DNA from: Galbula dea
Lineage: Eukaryota > Chordata > Aves > Piciformes > Galbulidae
Direction of reading: 5' to 3'
NCBI GenBank assembly: GCA_013399015.1
Contig: VWZX01005784.1
Coordinates: 603,750-667,749, forward strand
Length of the DNA: 64,000 bases
How positions within the stretch are numbered: the stretch's first letter is position 1; every line of letters begins with the position of its first letter. The translations under genes were made by a program, and so were the position numbers. The notes beneath the pieces were generated by a model. It worked only from the letters and a program-made list of their open reading frames with translations. It searched no databases and was not told the origin of the DNA. Shown here in pieces: positions 17,601 through 29,600 of this stretch.

Positions 17601-20600
17601 AGCCCAAATGGGGGCCAGGCAACCCCCGTGCTCCCAACTGTGCTGCTGGCTGCCAGCGATGCCAGATGAGGATGAGAGGAAGGTGCCATTGGAGTCCATC
17701 TGTTCAGACTGGTGGGCAGCAGGAGCTGGGTACACAGGCCGAGAAGTGAGTCCTGGTGCCTGCAGGGATGCAGGGGGTGGGCAGCGATGGCACAGCACAT
17801 GGCAAGCCCCTGTCCTGGCACAGCCTGACAGCTGGGTTGTTGTGGGAAATGGTGTTGTCACAGCACCATGGTGCTGCCTAGCAGCTGGATCCTGGTCCAC
17901 AGGGGACTCTACTTGCACAGGGGTGATGCTTTCTTCCCCTTTTCTCTCTTCCTTCCCTCCCTCCTTCCATGTGCTGCTCCCTCCGACCCTGTGCACACGG
18001 GTGGTTGCGTTCTGGATGGTGATACAGATCCTTGTCAAAGCCAATTAGGAGAAATTAATGTGCTGGGGTTGAAAGGGCTCCACGCACTCCTGGGGAGGGG
18101 ACAGGCTCTGATTCATGAGCTTCCTGCCCAGCACTCCAAGCCCTCCGTGGGATGTCTTGTTCTTCTCACTCTCTACAACTACCTGAGAGGAGGTTGGAGC
18201 CAGGTGGGAGTTGGTCTCTTCTCCCAAGGAACAAGCGATAGGACAAGAGGATATGGCCTCAAGTTGTGCCAGGGAAGGTTTAGGTTGGATATTAGGAGCA
18301 TTTTTTTTCCCTGAAAGGGTTGTCAAGGCTTGGCCCAGGCTGCCCAGGGCAGTGTTGGAGTCACCATTCCTGGAGTGGTTTAAAAGATATGCAGATGTGG
18401 TGCTGAGGGACATGGGTTAGAGGTGATTTGGCAGTGCTGGCTTAACAGCAGGACTCGATGATCTCAAAGGTCTTTTCCAGCCTAATCAGTTGATTCTATG
18501 GTTCTATGTGCTGGAGCAGCCTATGGGATCTGCCCACCCTGGCACCGCATGCTCCCAGCTGGAGCAGGGCTCTGGTGCTTGCCTTGCCATGACGTGATTG
18601 TGCCTTGGTCTGAGCTTCACTGCCCTGGTGGCACTGGGAGGATGTGGGGCAGAACTGGCACTGCCAGTGTGCTGACTGTCTTAGGTATGTGCTGGGCACC
18701 TGCATGCACAGCTGCATCCTCCTTGCTGTCCTGCATTAAGCCAGGGGGAGTTCCAGCCAGCAGAAGGGTCTGCATTTAGCTGGGGACCTGTGGTCAGTGC
18801 AGGCAGTGCAGGTGACTTGTGCTTCCCGTCTTTTTTCTTGTTCATGGTACACTGCCTCACCATCCTGTTTGTTCCCTGGGCTGGAAAACCCTCACCAGGT
18901 CAGGCAGCTCTGGTGCCCTCGTCAAAGGGGATCTTGGGTCACTCTTGTCCCATGGCTGAGCTGGTTTCTACCCTGTGCTGCACTAAGTCCCAGCTGGGGA
19001 TGGAAGGATGGAGGGACAGAGATCCTGGCTATGCCCTGCTGTTACTGCTCATCACCAGCTACTCCTGCCCTGGGGGATGCCCCGGCAGAAGGCTTTGCCC
19101 ATGGGAGTGGGCTGAGCTGGAGGGACCCTGCGAGGGCACAGTGCAGGGCACTAGCCTGGGGTGGGCTGGAGGGTGACTGTGCTGGCACAGAGAGGAGCTG
19201 AGCTGTGCTGACTCAGCATGCCCAGTGGCAGGAAAATAAATCTCCTCTGGGCATTAATCCCCCTGACAGCGCAGGGAAGTGTCGGTGGAGTGTGCTGTGC
19301 GGCTGTTTTAGGGTAATTACTGCCAAACTATCGTTTACCATCAAGCTCTGAGAGCTGCTCCAGCTTGGCCTAGTGCCTGGGGGCACGGAGGGGACAGGGA
19401 GCATCCTGGGGTGCACTGGAGCTACTGCATGTCTCGTTGTGGTGCTTGGGGCTGGCCGAGGGACCAAGATGATACAGGGCTGGTGACATGGGACGGTTTG
19501 GCATTGGAGGAAGGGGGAACAAGGTCAGGGTTTCCTGCAGAGCCATCGTCCACCGCTCTGGGATGAAGGCAGTGAGCACTGAGGGGTCCTGCTTCCCGTC
19601 CCTTCCCCTCTGCCAGCTGTAGCTGGCGTCCTCCTCCGCAGCCTGGTGCCAGCAGCCGTGTTAAAGTGGTTTGTTTTAATTACTGTAGTGAAGGAAAATT
19701 CCAGTGTAGGCAAACGCAGTAAATGGAGCAGCGTTGCCTGCCTGGCTGGGCAGGGACTGGCTCTCCCCATGGGTACTCCCAGACTCCCATCACTGCTGTG
19801 CCAGGGTGTCCCACTGCTGGGCTGTTGCACTGGCCTCTGTGGTCCAGCCTGTGAGGTTGCGTGTGCTCTTCCTTGCACTCTTCTGCTCCACAAGCTGCAG
19901 TGGCTGCACCCCAGGCTGGTGTTGGGGAGTAGGGCTGAGACCTACTCCTGCCCTTGGGTCATCCCTGCTGCCATTGGTATGGTAAAGTAGGGTATTTTCT
20001 AGGCTCCCTGGTCCAGAGGTTCCCATATGCGTGGGAATGGGTGATTTGGGTGCTGCAGAGCTGGCCAACAGCAGGTATGGTGCAGAGGGGTACCGCTGGC
20101 TAGTGCTAAGCATCACTCCAGTTCATGCTCCGAGGCTCTGGGTGGCTCTGTCTCTGCTGGCACCGTGGTTGCAGCAGCCATGGAGGATCCCACTGGCAGT
20201 GATCCCAGGGGTGCCCTCCACACAGCTCGCCCAGTCCACCCGGATGCTGTTCGAGTGCTCAGGGCGGTGCTGTGCCCTTGGTGATCCTCATGGCCATGGT
20301 ACCACACGGCTCTAAGGTGTGGGGCAAGCAGGAGGGGAGCCCCTGGGAGCCTCCAGCTTTGCTGCCAGAGCAGATGGTGTCTTGGTGGCAGTGAGGGATG
20401 TCCCATTCCCAGGTTTCTGCGTGGAGCATCCCCCATGGAGCATTATCCCCTTGCCTGCTCACCCCTCAACCATCTCCTGTGCAGGGCCCTGCTCCTTCGC
20501 TGCTCTGCTTTGGAGCCACAGCTTCTCATTTCATAACGCTGCTGAGCATTTCTGATATAAATAGGCTGCCCTGCTCCGTGCTGCTCCTCTCCCGTTACGT

Positions 20601-23600
20601 AAACGCCGCTCCGGCGGCTGGCGAGAGCCTTGGCACACGCAGCCAGCGCTGAGACCGCGGTGCCACACCGCTGGGCAGCCCTGGCTCCTGGCACCGCTCC
20701 TGGCACGGGGCTGGGGAGGTCCCTGCCCGGGGAGAGCACCAAGGGTGGAGGTTGCTCCCTGCCCTTCAGGATCGAGGGTTTGCCGTGGTGCAGCTGTAGC
20801 ATCTGTGCCGGTGTGGGAAGCGTCACAGAGCTGATTTCCAACACCCAAGCGTGAGAATTTTGGTGTAAATAATCAGTAACTTTGCTCTGCATGCTTTTTT
20901 TTTGTTTAAGATATCATTATTTTCTCGGGAAATGGAGAAAGTTGTTGTTGGTGAGGCTGTGCTGGCTGGAAATGCAGCTCTGCAGCAGGGCAGTCTGTGA
21001 TGGAGGAACTTGATTTTTGTGTTTCTAATCAGGCTGACACGCTTGGTGTGTGCACAACAATGATGTGGCTTGGCCTGTGCTTATTACAGCTCTAATTTTT
21101 ATATTTCATCGTGTTAGAAAATGATGGATGATATATTTTTCTTTATTTCCATCTAATTATTTTTTTCTTACTGCTAATTCATCCTGAGATGATAAAACCA
21201 GAAGTAAGAGGCAAGAATCAATCCTTTTAAAATACTTCTGCGTTGGTTAAATAAGCCCACATTAAAAGATACATAAGGAGAACAGATTAACGAGGCGTGC
21301 CTTGCATTTAAAATTAACTGATCCATTAATCACCCTCTGGCTCTGTTTCTGATGGGAGAAGGTCTCGAGGGCTGGGTTGTGCATGGTCCTGCCTCCTCCT
21401 GCATCAATTTTAGCCGGTGGAGCCTCAGTGGAGAATGCTGTGGATGCTGGCTCCATGCCGGGCCCCCCGGGTGGCACCAGAAGGTAGTGCCAGCCCCAAT
21501 CCTGGGCGCAAGGGTGCACTAGCTGGAGCCATCCCACTTTTTCCCCCCTGCCTCAGTTTCCCTCTAGAGCTGCAGATAGACTGTGAGGAGCAGCCTCATG
21601 TTTGTGTGCTAAATGGCAGCAGATGAGTTTCTTGCTGCCTGGGTGCGTGTGGGTGAGCAGAGCACTTGTCCCCTGTGGTGTAAAATTGCTTTCCTGGAAA
21701 ATGCCCATGGACCTGGGCAATAACACTGCACCTGTGCTGGGAGAGCTGCTGGGGCAAGGGAGCTGCTGGAGGGACCAATGGATCCTGCGGATTCAGATCC
21801 TGCCCTGGTCCATGCCCAAATTCTACCTTGCTCCCTGGCCGAATCCTGCCTTTGCTAGCTGGGCACCTGCTGAGGGTACTGCTTCATGGCCCAGGAGGCT
21901 GCATCCTGGGGTTCATGGAGTGGGATGGGAGCCATGGTGGGGAGGTGAAGAGGCAGGGGGAGATGTGCAGACCATGCTCCAGAGTTAGCGGAGCATCCAT
22001 CACCCTGCAAACCCTCACCTCATGGTGCAGCCCCTCAGTGGTCCTGTAAGGGGCCATGCTCTGTAAATTACAGATGGGGAAACTGAGGCACGGGGCTGTG
22101 ACTTGCACTATGAGTTACAGATGGGGAAACTGAGGCACAGAACTGGCTTGCACCAGCTCCTGCAGCAAGAGACCAGGTGGGAGCAGGGGGTCACAATGTT
22201 GCTATAGCCTGTGCCTCACAGCTTTCCACCACGGAGCTATCATGTGCTCCCTGCCTGGTTTGGGAAGGGTGCTGGGCAGCACCTGGGTGGCTGGGCAGGA
22301 GCTGGGTGCTGCATGCCCGTGCCTAGTCCCGCATGCAGGCTTCCCCTTGCGCTGGGATCCCTGAGTTGCCGCTGGGCTCTGCGGGAGCCTACGGCTCGTC
22401 CCTTCCGTACACGTCAGCCGCCGCTCGCCGTGCCGGGCTCCGTTCTCCACCACGGAGAGACAGCGGCGGCCGCAGCATCGCCCAGCCCGCAGAGCGGCCC
22501 AGCGGCAGCGTGCCATGGCCGGCGAGGCAGCCACGGGCACCTGGCAAACGTGAGTCAGCAAAGGCACCGGGAAGGGCCAGGCTCCGCTGCCGGCATGGTT
22601 GTCTTGGCCAAATGGGCAACAGCGTCACGCTGCGGGGCCGAGACCCCCACGCCTGGGTCTCCCCAAACCTTCACCCGTCCCTGTTCCAAAACGGTGTTGG
22701 GGGCTGCGATCTGGGTCGGTGGCGCTACAGGTTGGGGGGTTCTTGAGAGCTGTCAGGGGTGAGTGGTGACAGCTCCATGGGGTGGGAAGGCAGCGTGCCC
22801 TACTGCACCTCACTGCACCCCACTGCACCTCGCTGCACCCTGCTGCATCCAGCGTCTCTGGTCTTTCTGCGTTACCCTTCTGTTGCCGGGGCTGGATGTG
22901 GGGCTGTGACAGGTGCTCCCGAGGTTGGATCTGTGCTGCCACCTAATCCCCACCTGTTCTCACCCTGCGGGGCTTTCCGGCTTGGTCCCTGTCACCTGCT
23001 GGCTCAGGGTGCTGGGGGCTTGCCTGAGTGATGCAGCAGTTCCTGCTGGCCAGTCTATAGGATGCACTGAGCTGCCCGTTCTCAGCCTGACCCCTGTGCC
23101 GAGGCTGGCTCTGCACCAGTGGTTTGGGAGGGAACGGCTGTGGCTGGAAGAGTCCCACAGGACCCTCGTGGCTGGGGCGGGGGACTCGTGATGGTGACCC
23201 CACCACACACCTACCCCAGCTGGTGCCTGTGCCATCGTGGTGTGCAGGCTCAGCTGTGGGGGTGCTGCCCCTCCATCCCACTGCCACCATGCTCTGTGCA
23301 CTCACCTGCACCCCTGCTTAGGCCAGCTTCAAGCATCCTGACCTTGACCAAGGGGCCATCGTGATGGGTGGACATCTGAGGAGGCTCCTGGGCACCTGCT
23401 CAGGGTTGGTGCCAAGCACCAATGCTGGAGAAGGGCATGGGACGAATAGAAGGGTACCCTACTCTTGAGAGAGCAGCAGGCAGAGCCTCGGGATGGGGTG
23501 CAGGATGCCATGGGACCCCCAGCTTCTCTTGAGAGCCCTGGGGTCCTTTACACCGAGTGCAGCTGGCTGTACTTCCTGTGTCCCAGTGCTCCATGCGTCC

Positions 23601-26600
23601 TGGTGCTCCAGCAGCTACCAGAGGTGCATTCGACCTGGTTTTGGGAGTGTTTGACCTCTGAAATGATGCCACATTTCCCATCATCGTAGCAAACCTGTGG
23701 CTAAAAAAGGCTGTGGATACAAGGGAGGGCAGCAGTTGCTTGCCCTGGCAGCTGGACAGTGGCAGTGGATGTCCCAGCACCCTGCCCAGGTGGAGCTGGT
23801 TATGGCTTAGATGGGGAAACTGAGGCAGGAGCAGCTGGACCTCACTGGCCTGTTGGTTTGGAGAGTGGTTCGTTTGGAAAGCTCTGGTTCCTGAGCCACA
23901 GCCGAGGGACAGCTCAGCTGATGGTCACTGTTAGAAAGGCTTCTGTCCCCACGCTCTGCTCCCTGTCGACATTCAAAAGGCTCTTTTCAGTGAGTCATTT
24001 TCTCTCTTGCTGTCCCGCTATCTAGGGAAAATGGTGACATTCGCAGTACAAAGTGTGTTCACCATGGAAACCAGCAGAAAGGAGGGGGAACACCACCCCC
24101 CGCTCCTCCCAGGTTCGGCTTTGCATCCATGAGCTGTAGAAGATGGCTCTTGAGCTCCTTCACAAGCAGCAGAAAAGAGTTTGGCATGGTCTGGGCTCTG
24201 CTGGAGCATACGGGACCACTGTGTCCACTTGCTGCCATGCCAGAAGCCAGGTCACTCCCTACCCATGCTGTTTAGTGTCAGACAGTGCCTGGGAACATCT
24301 GTGGTGCTGCTAGCTCACACCAGCGTGGTAGGACCTTCCTCCAAAACCCTCTGTGCCCTTCAGGTGTCTTTCTTAAGGACATGCAGTCGTGTCAAGGCAT
24401 GGTCCAGGAGCTGTCAGCATGACACGGAGCCTTGGCATGGGTGGCAGTAGAGGGGCAGCTTGGTTGTGGCACAGGGCTGGTGATGGGGTGATGCTGTACG
24501 GTCCATGTGTGGGAGCTGCCTGGGTGCTACGAGCATCCCCTGAGGGCCTCGGCACATGCTCGGTGGTCTGGGGAGGGACAGCGGCCCCGGATGGGGGTTT
24601 AGCTCGAGGGGTGTGGCTGAACGGGGTCATGGGGCAGGGCAGGGCACCCACCCCAGCCCTGATGTCCTGTGGGGAGGACTCCATGCTGGGCAGGCACTAC
24701 GGGGCTGTGTGTGGGTCCCCAGCCAGGCCAGCTCCGTTGGCATCACTGTGGCTTTCCGGCTTCCTCCCCCCACAATGGCGCTGGTTGTTTGGGCAGGCTC
24801 TGGGCAGAATAGTAATGTGGCAGCTGCAGCCGCCGGCGGGGGCCTGGCAGGGGCTGGCAGCTGGGCTGTGGCTGCCGCTGTCCTCCCTGCTACCCTGAGG
24901 GGACACACTGGCATGGTGTGGGCTGGAATGGGGTGGTGGGCACTAGATTTGGGGTGTGCCGGTGCCTGGAGGGTGCGGTGCCTAGCCAGGAGCAGCAGCA
25001 CACCCATCCCTGTGGCCGGTGGCCTGGGGTCCAGACCTGGTGCAGCCCCTCTTCATGGGGTGTCACTTCCACCCTGCATCCGTGAGTAGCATTGCCCCCA
25101 TCTCCCTCCCTGCAGCCTACCGCCAGGGTCCTGCCGTGGCTCCGGGATCCCTCCAGGGTTCCCCACCTGTCCTGGCTCCCAGCTGAGTGCGAGTGTGGTG
25201 CTGTGAGCCCAAGTGCTCCCTGCCAAAGCCACCATGAACCCTGATGTGTCCCCATATTCCCTGACCTTCTCCTGAGCAGGACCCCCTGGCATAGCTTCAT
25301 CCCTCCCTGGTGCCCCCCGTGCCCCTCCTGTCCCCACAGACGGCACCCCCCTTAGCGAGCTCTCCTGGTCCTCCTCGCTGGCCGTCGTGGCTGTTTCCTT
25401 CTCGGGACTCTTCACCTTCATCTTCCTCATGTTGGCCTGCCTGTGCTGCAAGAAGGGGGACATTGGCTTCAAGGTGAGCTGGGGAGGTGATTCGAGGGGG
25501 ACAGGGTTCTCCCCAAGCCAGGCTGCCCTGGGGCTGGGGACAGGCTTCTCCCTGGGAGCCCAGTGAAGGATGGAGGTGCTTGGAGGGCCCTGGTGCAGGA
25601 TACCCAGGACGTGTCCCAACTCAGGAGAGCAACCCTCTGCCCAGCAGGGTGTTGGCTGGGCTCAGCATTACTGTTGGTCATATCCAAACCCAGCTGAACT
25701 CCCAGCTCTGCAGAGCATGGACGCTGTGGGGTTCAGCATCATTATGGATCACATCCTGACCCATCTGAGCTCCCTACTCGGCAGATCCTGGATCTGTGGG
25801 GCTTAACATCGCTGGGGCTTGTATCCTGACCCATCTGAGCTCCCTGCTCTGGAAAGCATGGACGCTTTGGTGCTCAGCATCTCTGTGGGCCATATCCTGA
25901 CCCATCTGGGCTCCTGGCTCCATGCAGGACCAGGGCACTGCATGGTTAAGGGCCGTGACGGTCCCACCCTCACGCCCCCGGGGGTGGGAGGCACCCTGAC
26001 CTCACAGGCACAGAATGTGCCGAGAAATGGTTTTTTCCCTAATTGCTGGGATTTTTGTGGAGGCTTGTGGCGCTGGCGGCGGGAGGGGGTCAGGCTCGAG
26101 GGGGGGGCATGCTGGACCATTGTATAACCTTCCCACACTGTCCGGAGCACCTCGTCGTGCCGGAGGGGAACAATGAGCCCCCTCGTGCCCCTGACGCGGC
26201 TATATAGGGGCACACGGCCGGGGCTGGCCACCGCCCGTGTCCGGCGAGTCACGGTGCATGGCACACCGTGGGGCAACACCATGAGGCAGGGCTGGGCAGG
26301 AGCAGGGCGAGATGCTCACCATTGTCTACCTGCTGGCTCGAGCGGCTTTCCAGAGCCAGGGGCTGGCCGAGCGGCACGGCCAGGTAATGGGATGGGGTGG
26401 TGGGGAGTGGGTGCCTGCCCCAGGGCCAGCCCCGCGGAGGGGGTCCGCCAGCGAGATGCAGGCAGGGTTGTGTGCTGGGAGGGTGTGATTTCAGGGTCTC
26501 TGTGCCCGGGGGAAGGGGTGTCAGTTATTGGGTGATGCCTTCAAGGGGTGGTGGACAGAGGGGTGTGTAGGACAGCCTGCCAGCAACAGGGAACCTGCAG

Positions 26601-29600
26601 AGTCAGTTGTCTCTGCTCGGTGTGTGCCCCCCTGCGTGCCCACCCCTGGCCCAGGAGTTTGAGAACGCCGAGGGGGATGACTACGTGACAGAGCTCTCGG
26701 CCCAGGGCTCGCCAGCCCCTCAACATGGCCCCGAGGTCTACGTCCTGCCTCTCACCAAGGTCTCCTTGCCCATGGCCAAGCAGCCAGGGCGCTCAGGTAA
26801 GTTGGGGCAGGGGTGGACGATGATCCTTGCGGGACCCCTGTGCGCTGTGATCGGTGGTCCTGCATCACCAGGCTGTGGGGATGGGGTGGTGGGGTGGAGA
26901 TGGTGAATCTCCCCTGCTAAGGAGGGATGGCCCCAGCAAAGCTCTGGCAGCTGAGGTCCTTTGTGGGGGTGCTGCTGTCCCCTCTGGGCAAAGGTCCTGG
27001 GGGCCTGTCCCCAGCCTCTTGCATGGCACCAGCCCGGGGTGGCAGCGTGCACTCTGCCAGGGTGGGACGGGATACAGGCATCCCGAACTGTGACACCCGT
27101 GAGTCCCAGTCCTGTGTAAACAAGTCTGTGAGTAGGAGAGGAATGTGAGGGGCACCCGACCGTGGCTCCCTCCCACCCAGCATCACTCCCTGTTCTGGAG
27201 AATGGCAGCAGTGTGGTGGGACCGGCGTGGTGCGAGGCGGCACAGCCCAACAATGGCCCCATTGCTGCCCGCCCTTGGCATGGCTGCTCGAGGGGCAGGA
27301 CTTGTGCCCAGGGAGGGGCTGGGAAGGGGCTAAATGCCAGAGCTCCTGCTAGGCTCAGCTTTGCTCTCCCTGGCCCCTGGGGAGGAGAAAGGGCAGGGAG
27401 CCAGCTCACCGCTGCCACACAATTTGGGGACACTGGTATCCTGCACCCCCCTGCCAGTGTGGCTCTAGGAGGATGCCTGGACAGGAGTATGCTCTGGCTG
27501 CTTCGTGGCTGGCTGTGGCTGCTGTGGGGGCTTCTCCAGAGCCCCCCGGGGCAGTGCAGGGCCTGGCAGCGGGTGGCACAGTGGGGACACCATGGCACGG
27601 CTGGGTCCGGCGGGTAACGCGGGCAGGCTGGGCGGGAGGGTGGGAGAGCAGGAGGGCGTGCGGGCAGCTGGATGTGCTCTGTTACAGTGCAGCTCCTCAA
27701 GTCGGCAGACCTGGGGCGACAGAGCCTGCTCTACCTGAAGGAGATCGGGCACGGCTGGTTTGGCAAGGTGAGCAGCAAGGGCAGGGTCCCCGGGGCAGGT
27801 TTTGGAGTGAGGCCGTGGTGCATGGTGAGGATGCAGGGGATGAACCTGTCCCTCGCCCTAGGTGTTTCTGGGGGAGGTGAACTCTGGCATCAGCAGCACC
27901 CAGGTGGTGGTCAAGGAGCTGAAGGCCAGCGCCAGCGTGCAGGACCAGATGCAGTTCTTGGAGGAAGCACAGCCCTACAGGTACATCTGGGGTCACTCTG
28001 TGGTGCTGCTGCTGCACTGGGCACAGCTGGGAGTGAAGATGTTTTTGGATAGTGCTTGGTTCCCTCCATGCTGTGTTCTGTTGCTGAACAGAGACCTGGC
28101 TGCCCCATGGAGCTGCTTAGCTGAGCTCTCCAGGCAGCGCGGCTCTGTCCCTGTCTCATTGCAGCAGGACAAGGGCTATGCTGGGAGCTGCTAGCTGGGC
28201 TGTGGTGAGGTCATGGGCAGAGTGGGGCCGGGGTGGGGGGTACAGAGCTGCTCCCTGCCCCGGCAGAGCTGAACAAATGTCTCTTTGTGGCACGTCCCAG
28301 GGTGCTGGGACATGCTGGTACCGGCTGTCCTGCCAGTCCCCAGCATAGCAGCAGAGGAGGCAGGCAGATGGCTCCTAGGGGCTGCTGCTGTCCCCCTGCC
28401 GGAGTGGTGCCAATGTCTCCCCCATTGCTCCGCCTCCCACAGAGCCCTCCAGCACACCAACCTGCTGCAGTGCCTGGCCCAGTGCGCTGAGGTCACCCCG
28501 TACCTGCTGGTGATGGAGTTCTGCCCCCTGGTGAGTCCTTACATCCCATCCCATTCCCTAACGTGCTGCTGCAGGGCTGGGGTGCGAGTTCTGGGTGGTA
28601 CCATGAAGGGGATTACAGAGCACCGAGGAGGGTGACAGCGGCCCTGCCCTGCAGGGTGACCTCAAGGGATACCTGCGGAGCTGCCGGGGGGCCGAGGCAA
28701 TGACCCCAGACCCACTGACCCTGCAGAGGATGGCGTGTGAGGTGTCCTGCGGTGTCCTGCACCTCCACAGGAACAACTACATCCACAGGTAGGGCTGACC
28801 TGGTACCCCATGGGTGTCTGGGGAGGAATTGGAGTGTCCTAGACTTGCAGGATCCCCAGGACACTGTCGGTCCTGCCCCACCACTGCTCCTCCTGCCCAA
28901 CAATATCCTGGTGCTGAGTGAGTTGCAGACAGAGACTCCAGCATCAGTGATTTTGTTGAGGAGGGGTTGCGCTGCCTTCGGGGGCCACCAGACCTTCCCC
29001 ACCTGAGCCAGGCTCTGCGAGTGGGTGCCCAGTGTCGTGGTCGAGGGGGACATGGGGTCACCAGCTGTGGCAGAGAGGGACTTTCCTATGGGCATCCTGA
29101 CCTCGGTGGGCCCTTGAGGGGGTCTCGCATGTGCCCCATCTACATGACCCCTCCAGGGCTGGAGAAGTCACCCAGGAGCCCGGCCCCGTGCCAGGGCTCA
29201 CGTTGCCCAGGGACACCCACTTTCCGCTTGGCTCAGCATGTGATGGATGGACGGACAGACAGAGGTGCAGCTGGAGCCACCCAGGCATTCCTGCTGTGCA
29301 TTTGGTGGCTGGTTATCGGCACGCCCAGTGTTCAGCAGTGAGACCGCGGCCACACAGCCGTGCTGCTCCAACCACCAGCCCTCCAGACATAGGGGGGTCC
29401 CCAAGCACAGACCCTTGGCCCCTGGGCAGTGGGTGCCACCCCAGCCCCCCCTGTGGTGTTGGTGACAGCACCAGGGTTTGCTTGGCAGCGACCTGGCCCT
29501 GCGGAACTGCCTGCTCACCGCTGACCTGACCGTCAAGATCGGAGACTACGGGCTCTCGCACTGCAAGTACAAAGTAAGGCTGGTTTGGGGGAGGAGAGGG

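Larger units (their letters stand above)
14649..25339 (+). other. AATK: AATK intron 1 (10.7 kb)
   Basis: No coding exon of the main transcript. Contents in order: CpG-rich start with a 36-44-bp tandem duplication (14835-14914); one CR1 copy (18161-18507); a MARE/TAATCC cluster (19200-19360); a TATA/TTACGTAA promoter-like module (20556-20602); an AT-rich conserved-looking island (20880-21330); MIR-like fragments (22068-22145); and a CpG-rich candidate exon (22380-22549). Confidence 0.85.

Noticed and set aside
17277..18044. 255-codon minus-strand frame in AATK intron 1
   Set aside because: No motif or splice logic, and it is composition-driven.
20580..20730. A coding first exon after the 20556 TATA box
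   Set aside because: No ATG frame with a donor in a phase fitting exon 2 or 3 was found; retained only as a promoter-like module.
26738..27700. 320-codon minus-strand open frame across AATK exons 3-4
   Set aside because: It overlaps coding exons antisense and is Pro/Ser/Ala-rich low complexity, so a shadow frame.
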